Origin: JAJDIA01 sp031555145
GTDB taxonomy: Bacteria > Bacteroidota > Bacteroidia > Bacteroidales > Tannerellaceae
Direction of reading: 5' to 3'
Length of the DNA: 64,000 nt
NCBI GenBank assembly: GCA_031555145.1
Contig: JAVBUR010000096.1
Location: forward strand, 6,393 to 70,392
The notes beneath the pieces are model-generated. The model saw nothing but the letters and a program-made list of their open reading frames with translations, did not search any database and was not told the origin of the DNA. The position numbers were made by a program, and so were the translations under genes. This document shows positions 59,290 through 64,000 of the stretch, in pieces (within the stretch, counting starts at the first letter, position 1; each line of letters begins with the position of its first letter).

Positions 59290-61605
59290 TTACTTATCCT
59301 CATGATAATAATTCCTCGAATTCCCATACCCATATCCATAGCTACCTTTCTTGTGATACCCGTACGTATTCGACTGGTCGATACCATTCAGGACTACCGC
59401 CATATTATTCAGCTTGCCATGCGCGTAGAGGTCCTGCACTTCGGCCAGTGCCCCGCGGTGGGTGTAGTTCTCACGCGTCACGTAGATGGTGGCCGTCACG
59501 AACTGGTTCACGCTAAACACGTCGGACACCAGGCCAACCGGTGCCATATCGAGGATGATATAGTCATATTTGCCTTTCAGCTCGGCGAAGAGGCGGGCCA
59601 GTCGCGGGGAGTCTAACAGTTCCGCCGGGTTCGGGGGAAATACCCGGGTCGGGATAATGTCGAGGTTGGCATGGAGGCGGTGCGAGGTGTCGATGATCTC
59701 GCTGACTTTGGTTTGGGGCTCGGACAGATAGATGGCGATGCCTTTCTCGGGCGTCAGGTCGATCACGTCTTCCATCTGCGACCGGCGCATGTCGAGGTCG
59801 ATCAGCAGCACGCGCTTGCCGGTGGTAGCCAGGGAGAGGGCGAGGTTACGGGAAACGAAGCTCTTGCCTTCGCCGCTGGTGGTGGAGGTGATCATGATCA
59901 CGTTGTCGCCCGGATGGTTAGCCGTAAGGAACTTCAGGTTGGAACTGATCAGGCGGAAGCGTTCGGCCGTGCCCGAGCGCAGCTTCAGCGTCGGGAAGTT
60001 ATCGCCGGCTTTCCCTTCGGGGATATCCCCGAGGAAGGGGGCTTTGACGGCTTGTGTCAGTTGGTCTTTCGTTCGCAGCTTCACGTCAAACATATCGGCG
60101 ACGAATATATAGATCAGGGGTAGTATAAAGCCCAGCATCAGGGCGGCGGCCAGGATGATCATCTTCCGCGGGGCTACCGGCTCGTTGGGCAGGGAGGCGG
60201 CGTCGACGATCTTGGCGTTCGGTGTAGCAAGGGCCAGGGAGAGGCCGGTCTCTTCCCGTTTCTGCAGCAGGTAGATAAAGAGACTTTCCTTGATTTCCTT
60301 CTGGCGGTAGAGTTCGCGGGATTCGCGTTCCTGGGTCGAGAGTTGCACGGCGCGGGTGTTGTACGACGACTCCTTCGAACGCAGTTCGCGGAGTGTCGTC
60401 TGTATGCCGTTTTCCGCGATGCCGATACCGCTCAGCAGGTTACTGCGGAGGGTGGCGATGCGGGCATTGAATTCTTTCAGGACGGGGTTCGAACTGCTCA
60501 TGCCGGTCGTCTCGCGCACCTTGCGGAGCACTTCTTCATTATACCGGCCGATGAGTTCGAGGATGGTCGGGTCGGTCAGGCCGACGTTCGAGGGCACCAC
60601 ACCGCCGTCGTTGGCGGGGTTCGAGAGGAACTGCTTGATCGAACGCAGGGTGCTGAGTTGGATCTCGGAGGTGGTGATCTGCTGGTCGTAGCCCGTGGAG
60701 GTGGCGAGGAAGAGCTTGGCTTCCGACTCGATGTCGGTGATCCCGCGTGACAGTTTGTATTCTTCCACATTCCGCTCGGCGGTGCTTAGTTCGCCGGAGA
60801 TGATGGCGAGGCGTTCGTCGATAAACTTGGTGGTGTTGATAGCCACAAAGTTCTTCTCGTCGATGGCCTGCTGGTTATACAGTTCGATCAGCGTGTTGAT
60901 CATATCCATGCCTTTCTCGGGGCAGGGGGTGACGAGCGAGAGCTCTACCACGCTGGAGGTCTTGTTGATGGCGCCGATCGAGAGGGTCTTCGGGATGCCG
61001 ACCCGGCTGGCGAGGCGGACGGTGACGGGATATTCCTGCCGCCCGAACTGGTTTTCCTTGAAGGTGAGGCGTCCCCAGGGGGTCTCCATCACGCTGTCGA
61101 GGAGGATCACCTGCTCGATTTCCGGCATTTCGGAGGCGAAGCTCAGCGTACCGTCTTCGGCATGGCGGTAGATCTTAAACGTACCGTCTTGCACGGCCTC
61201 TTCGGCGATGACAAAGACGGGGGTCTGCTTGTAGATCTCGATATCCTTCAGCCAGCCTTCCTCGAAGTACGAGACGTGGAGGTTGAGCTTGTTCACCATC
61301 AGGTCGTAGATGGTCTTCGACTTAAGCACTTCGAGTTCGTTTTCCAGGTTGTCGTTCGTCGCCATGATACCCAGGTCCTGGAAGGCGGTGATATCGGCGC
61401 CGACCTGGCCTTTCTTCTCGTCCTTGATCACGACGGTCGACGTCACTTTGTAGTCGGGGATCGCATAAAAGATGTAGGCCACAGCCAGGGCCACGCAGGT
61501 CACCACACAGGCGAGGAAGAGTTTCCAACGGCGGAGGCAGCGGATCACCAGGTCTACCAGGTCAATTTCCTGGGTGGTGTCCACTTTATTCGTATTCGGT
61601 TCCAT
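59290..61605 (-). CDS. wzc: Polysaccharide co-polymerase with tyrosine autokinase (Wzc)
   Basis: 771-residue inner-membrane protein that controls chain length and drives export through Wza. The first transmembrane segment (WKLFLACVVTCVALAVAYIFY, about 30-50) opens a Wzz domain; a long coiled-coil stretch (residues about 250-430) follows, then the second segment (MIILAAALMLGFILPLIYIFV). The BY-kinase domain has TSTTSGEGKSFVSRN (Walker A, near 573), LLIDLDMRR (Walker A prime) and YIILDMAPVGLV (Walker B). The C terminus holds a tyrosine cluster, NTYGYHKKGSYGYGYG and NYYHEDK, the sites of cyclic autophosphorylation. Complete. Confidence 0.97.
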   Translation of the reverse strand: MEPNTNKVDTTQEIDLVDLVIRCLRRWKLFLACVVTCVALAVAYIFYAIPDYKVTSTVVIKDEKKGQVGADITAFQDLGIMATNDNLENELEVLKSKTIYDLMVNKLNLHVSYFEEGWLKDIEIYKQTPVFVIAEEAVQDGTFKIYRHAEDGTLSFASEMPEIEQVILLDSVMETPWGRLTFKENQFGRQEYPVTVRLASRVGIPKTLSIGAINKTSSVVELSLVTPCPEKGMDMINTLIELYNQQAIDEKNFVAINTTKFIDERLAIISGELSTAERNVEEYKLSRGITDIESEAKLFLATSTGYDQQITTSEIQLSTLRSIKQFLSNPANDGGVVPSNVGLTDPTILELIGRYNEEVLRKVRETTGMSSSNPVLKEFNARIATLRSNLLSGIGIAENGIQTTLRELRSKESSYNTRAVQLSTQERESRELYRQKEIKESLFIYLLQKREETGLSLALATPNAKIVDAASLPNEPVAPRKMIILAAALMLGFILPLIYIFVADMFDVKLRTKDQLTQAVKAPFLGDIPEGKAGDNFPTLKLRSGTAERFRLISSNLKFLTANHPGDNVIMITSTTSGEGKSFVSRNLALSLATTGKRVLLIDLDMRRSQMEDVIDLTPEKGIAIYLSEPQTKVSEIIDTSHRLHANLDIIPTRVFPPNPAELLDSPRLARLFAELKGKYDYIILDMAPVGLVSDVFSVNQFVTATIYVTRENYTHRGALAEVQDLYAHGKLNNMAVVLNGIDQSNTYGYHKKGSYGYGYGNSRNYYHEDK

Positions 61606-61636
61606 TCTTTGTATGTAAAGGGCTTTTCTATTCGAA

Positions 61637-62410
61637 TTATTTCACCAGTGTGATAATAGCGATGATCAGGGAAATGGCGGAGATAAACAGCGGGGCATCC
61701 CGGTAGATAGACGACGAGGTGCCGATCTTGGCCTTGTTGGGCTTCACATACAGGATGTCGTTCTGCTGGAGGTAGAAGGTGGGCATAAAGAACAGCTCGG
61801 GGCTGGTCATATTGATATGGTAGAATTCCTTCTTGCCGTTCACGATGCGGCAGAGGAGCACATCCTCGCGGTCGCCGGTGATATTCATGTCGCCGGCCAG
61901 CGCCAGGGCTTCGACGATGTTCACCTTCTCGTTCGAGACGGTATAAGTGCCGGGACGAAGCACGTCGCCCAGTACGGATATCTTATAGTTCATGTAACGG
62001 ATGTTGACGACCGGGTTCTCCACATATTCGGATATCTTCTGTTCGAGCAGCTTGACGGCCTGGTCTTTCGTGAGTCCGCCGAGCGAGACGCTGCCGATGA
62101 CGGGGAAGTTGATCTTGCCGTCCTTATCCACCAGGTAGCCCTGGTAATCGGAGATATTGTAGGTCATACGCTCGGTCTTGACCACGTTGAACATCTCCAC
62201 CGCCAGGGGGTTGATGGCCGAAACGGTGATCAGCAGGTTGTCGTTGGGTTGGATACGGATGTCGTAGTTCGAGAGGTCGTTTTCATACACGAACGCAGGA
62301 ATCTGGTCGACTTCCTGGAAATAGACGGTTTTACTGGCTGAGCCACACGATACCAGCGAGAGAAGGCTTACACAAAGCAGCGTTGTTAGAAGAATAGTTT
62401 TTGTTTTCAT
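61637..62410 (-). CDS. wza: Polysaccharide export lipoprotein (Wza)
   Basis: 257-residue lipoprotein that forms the outer-membrane export channel. The signal peptide ends LLSLVSCGSASK. IQPNDNLLITVSAINPLA and the YLVDKDGKINFPVIGSVSLGGL block are the Poly_export and SLBB signatures; ISVLGDVLRPGTYTV is the SLBB repeat. A C-terminal hydrophobic stretch (FISAISLIIAIITLVK) is the usual end of Bacteroidetes members, where it may form the outer-membrane helix. It lies 31 bases upstream of wzc and 8 bases after the WecA-like gene. Confidence 0.95.
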   Translation of the reverse strand: MKTKTILLTTLLCVSLLSLVSCGSASKTVYFQEVDQIPAFVYENDLSNYDIRIQPNDNLLITVSAINPLAVEMFNVVKTERMTYNISDYQGYLVDKDGKINFPVIGSVSLGGLTKDQAVKLLEQKISEYVENPVVNIRYMNYKISVLGDVLRPGTYTVSNEKVNIVEALALAGDMNITGDREDVLLCRIVNGKKEFYHINMTSPELFFMPTFYLQQNDILYVKPNKAKIGTSSSIYRDAPLFISAISLIIAIITLVK

Positions 62411-62418
62411 ACGGATTG

Positions 62419-63546
62419 TTATATACTGACTTTTTTATATGATAGGGGGAGTGGAGGTTTGCGCCGGTTGATCACCAGGTTGATCGCACTGTTGATCCCA
62501 ATCCATAGCATCAGGTCGGCGATAAACAGTACGTTGTTGTCGATATAAGGAGCCAACAGGATATTGGCTGTCGCGATCGTGCAGGAAAAGACAATGATCG
62601 CCACCATGGTCTGCCGGAACGAGAATCCCATCCGGATCAGCTTGTGGTGGATATGGTTGCGGTCGGGGCTGAAAAGGCCGGTCCCGTTCTGCCAGCGGAC
62701 AAACATCACGCGCAGCACGTCGAGCATGGGTACGAGCAGGGTCGAAAAGGCCACGACAATAGCTCCGTCGGAAAACGGAAGCATCTCCGTATTGATCGAT
62801 GCATAGCGGATGGCCAGGAAAGCCAGGATTAAGCCTAACGTCAGACTACCGGTATCGCCCATAAAGATCTTCTGGTGCTTCTCCACCTTGCCGAACACAT
62901 TGTAGAAGAAGAAGGGCACCAAGACCCCCAGCATGGCGAATGCCAACGTGGAGTAGATCCACAGGTCTTTCAGGTAGAACAACGTGCCGAACACCGCCAG
63001 GGCAACAATGCTCAGTCCCGAGGCCAACCCGTCGATGCCGTCGATCAGGTTGATGGCATTGGTAATAAAAACAGTCAGCAGAATGGTGAAGGGGATGCCG
63101 ATCCAGAAGGGGATCGCATACAGGCCGAACAGGCCGTAGAAATCGTTAATCCACAACCCCGACAGCGGAATCAGGGCCGCGGCCAGGAACTGGGCTACGA
63201 ACTTAGCCCGGTAGCGCAGGCCGATCAGGTCGTCGCGCACACCGGTAAGGTACAACATGACAAGCCCGGCGGCCAGGCAACAGAACTCAGGGACAATATA
63301 GGGTATCAACCCATCTGCCACTCTGTAGTCCAACCGATACCGGAGGGCAACGACAATAAACAGGGAAATAAACAGGGACGGCAGGAAGGAGATGCCTCCC
63401 AATTGCGGAACTGCACCCTGATGCACCTTACGGGCGTCAGGGAGATCGAACAATTTCTTTTTATAGGCTACGATCAATATCCGTGGTATCAAATACCACG
63501 AAAGCACAGCCGCGGTGCATACCGCAACGATTAGAAACACATACAT
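62419..63546 (-). CDS. MraY/WecA-family undecaprenyl-phosphate N-acetylhexosamine-1-phosphate transferase
   Basis: 375-residue polytopic membrane enzyme starting the capsule repeat by loading a HexNAc-1-phosphate on undecaprenyl phosphate. Typical motifs: QLGGISFLPSLFISL, NAINLIDGIDGLASGLS (catalytic Asp region), FMGDTGSLTLGLILAFL, and HIHHKLIRMGFSFRQ, with the His-rich motif near the C terminus. About eleven membrane segments. I start at the ATG at 63546; the GTG 18 codons upstream would lie across the conserved leader. It heads the capsule operon of eleven genes. A second, unrelated initiating enzyme lies at 650-2047. Confidence 0.93.
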   Translation of the reverse strand: MYVFLIVAVCTAAVLSWYLIPRILIVAYKKKLFDLPDARKVHQGAVPQLGGISFLPSLFISLFIVVALRYRLDYRVADGLIPYIVPEFCCLAAGLVMLYLTGVRDDLIGLRYRAKFVAQFLAAALIPLSGLWINDFYGLFGLYAIPFWIGIPFTILLTVFITNAINLIDGIDGLASGLSIVALAVFGTLFYLKDLWIYSTLAFAMLGVLVPFFFYNVFGKVEKHQKIFMGDTGSLTLGLILAFLAIRYASINTEMLPFSDGAIVVAFSTLLVPMLDVLRVMFVRWQNGTGLFSPDRNHIHHKLIRMGFSFRQTMVAIIVFSCTIATANILLAPYIDNNVLFIADLMLWIGINSAINLVINRRKPPLPLSYKKVSI

Positions 63547-63559
63547 AGAGAGAGAGGTG

Positions 63560-63620
63560 AAGGTGTATAAATTGGTCGGAGAGAGAGGATTAATACACAC
63601 TAAAAAAGATCGTCAGTCCC
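63560..63620 (-). promoter_or_regulatory. Conserved leader block before the capsule operon
   Basis: On the minus strand GGGACTGACGA (63610-63620), CTTTTTTA, TAGTGTG, then TTTATACACCTTC (63560-63572), 16 bases before the ATG. It parallels 43446-43500 before the YjbH operon. It lies in the transcribed leader if the promoter at 63666-63696 is used, so an RNA or antitermination role is likely. Confidence 0.6.
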
Positions 63621-63665
63621 ATAAAACAGGGTCTAACCAGTATAGGTGCATTAACAATTCGCCGA

Positions 63666-63696
63666 CAAAAGTAATTAATTATCTTATGTAGAACAA
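63666..63696 (-). promoter_or_regulatory. Probable promoter of the capsule operon
   Basis: TTG (63694-63696), 20 bases, then TACTTTTG (63666-63673) on the minus strand, giving a leader of about 115 bases. I saw no flanking inverted repeats of the invertible-promoter kind. Confidence 0.6.
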
Positions 63697-63895
63697 GCAT
63701 TCTCTATGAAAGTTCATTTTTTCAATCAAAATTTATTAACAATTTAATCCACCCTATTCTTCATACTTTCCTACCCTACCCTCTCCACGAGGCCGGAAAG
63801 CCCAAACAACCCCTTCGAATACAACCAGACTTAAAAGCGAGGTGCTTTCAATATCAACGAAATTTGAAAGTAATGGGTGTTCGCCGCGACGATGA

Positions 63896-63954
63896 ATGCC
63901 CGGTCACGGGCATCGTGTTCGTAGCCGTGGGTGCTGGCGAAGCCGAGCCCACGG
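63896..63954. repeat. Pair of GC-rich hairpins near the window end
   Basis: ATGCCCG-GTCA-CGGGCAT (63896-63913) and CCGTGGG...CCCACGG (63925-63954, with nested GGC-GAA-GCC) are perfect stems. The rest of 63697-64000 shows no convincing gene. The block is GC-rich in an AT-rich spacer and may be a dispersed repeat or the edge of a feature beyond the window. Confidence 0.45.
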
Positions 63955-64000
63955 TCAATTAGAATAACAACAATTATCATGCGCCGCGTCAGCGGTGCCG

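Noticed and set aside
63833..63980. A 49-codon minus-strand frame (MIIVVILIDRGLGFAS start)
   Set aside because: It runs through the two GC-rich hairpins and resembles spurious peptides called over repeats; no ribosome-binding or family support.
63661..64000. Invertible capsule promoter
   Set aside because: The promoter at 63666-63696 has no pair of matching inverted repeats around it that I can see, and no invertase gene is in the window.
1..64000. CRISPR arrays, tRNA, rRNA and insertion sequences
   Set aside because: No regularly spaced repeats, no cloverleaf-like or rRNA sequence, and no transposase frame were recognised by reading; a dedicated scan could still find a tRNA I missed.

Overview
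The window is a chromosomal stretch from a Bacteroidales bacterium, most likely Parabacteroides or a close relative. The grounds are TAnnTTTG minus-7 boxes with TTG about 19-20 bases upstream, a SusC/SusD pair, many lipoproteins with Cys-Ser-Asp/Glu surface-export signals, an OmpA protein of the Bacteroidetes type, a NikR-like regulator beside a TonB receptor, and a large Wza/Wzc/Wzx/Wzy capsule locus. Species is inferred, not proven. No rRNA, tRNA, CRISPR array, integrase or intact insertion sequence was seen.

Layout. 1-6673 (minus): def (partial), ruvX, a capsule-initiating sugar-phosphate transferase, an OmpA-family protein, then rfbA-fcl-gmd for dTDP-sugar and GDP-fucose precursors. 6786-16137: a small lipoprotein, a TonB receptor with a NikR-like repressor gene and an operator array, a Gfo/Idh oxidoreductase, two L,D-transpeptidases flanking a GH95 fucosidase, a hemolysin III family protein and an HMA metal-binding protein. 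16203-30928: two collinear pairs of giant GLUG-repeat surface lipoproteins (A-B) in mirror image around a CopA-type copper ATPase, sharing an upstream element. 31196-34535: a hydroxyproline dehydratase-type glycyl radical enzyme and its activase, with a leader RNA that carries a terminator. 35032-39873: an isolated SusC/SusD pair. 40104-43430: a split YjbH-type exopolysaccharide pair plus a lipoprotein. 43638-49865: an accessory island with a membrane/cytosolic two-gene module, an orphan antitoxin with a collapsed AbiEii toxin, an XRE regulator, a NADAR/phosphoribosyltransferase pair and gene fragments. 49989-63546: the capsule operon, transcribed leftward.

How it fits together. The capsule operon makes the lipid-linked first sugar (WecA-like), builds a repeat with GT4/GT2 transferases, modifies it (pyruvyl transferase, an anchored GH88/105-like enzyme), flips it (Wzx), polymerises it (Wzy) and exports it (Wza/Wzc). 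rfbA, fcl and gmd supply nucleotide sugars. The YjbH operon carries the same leader sequence as the capsule operon, which suggests joint control.

The most unusual signals are: (1) the 3' end of the last capsule gene, an epimerase, is repeated four more times downstream in the same orientation, always breaking near GGATGC, so the accessory island looks like a serial insertion or exchange scar; (2) the mirrored A-B GLUG lipoprotein pairs, whose A members carry a helical membrane-like insert inside a beta-helix; (3) a NikR-like protein that has lost three of four nickel ligands; (4) the NADAR/PRTase pair and the unassigned two-gene membrane module as candidate conflict systems; (5) the leader RNA of the hydroxyproline dehydratase operon.
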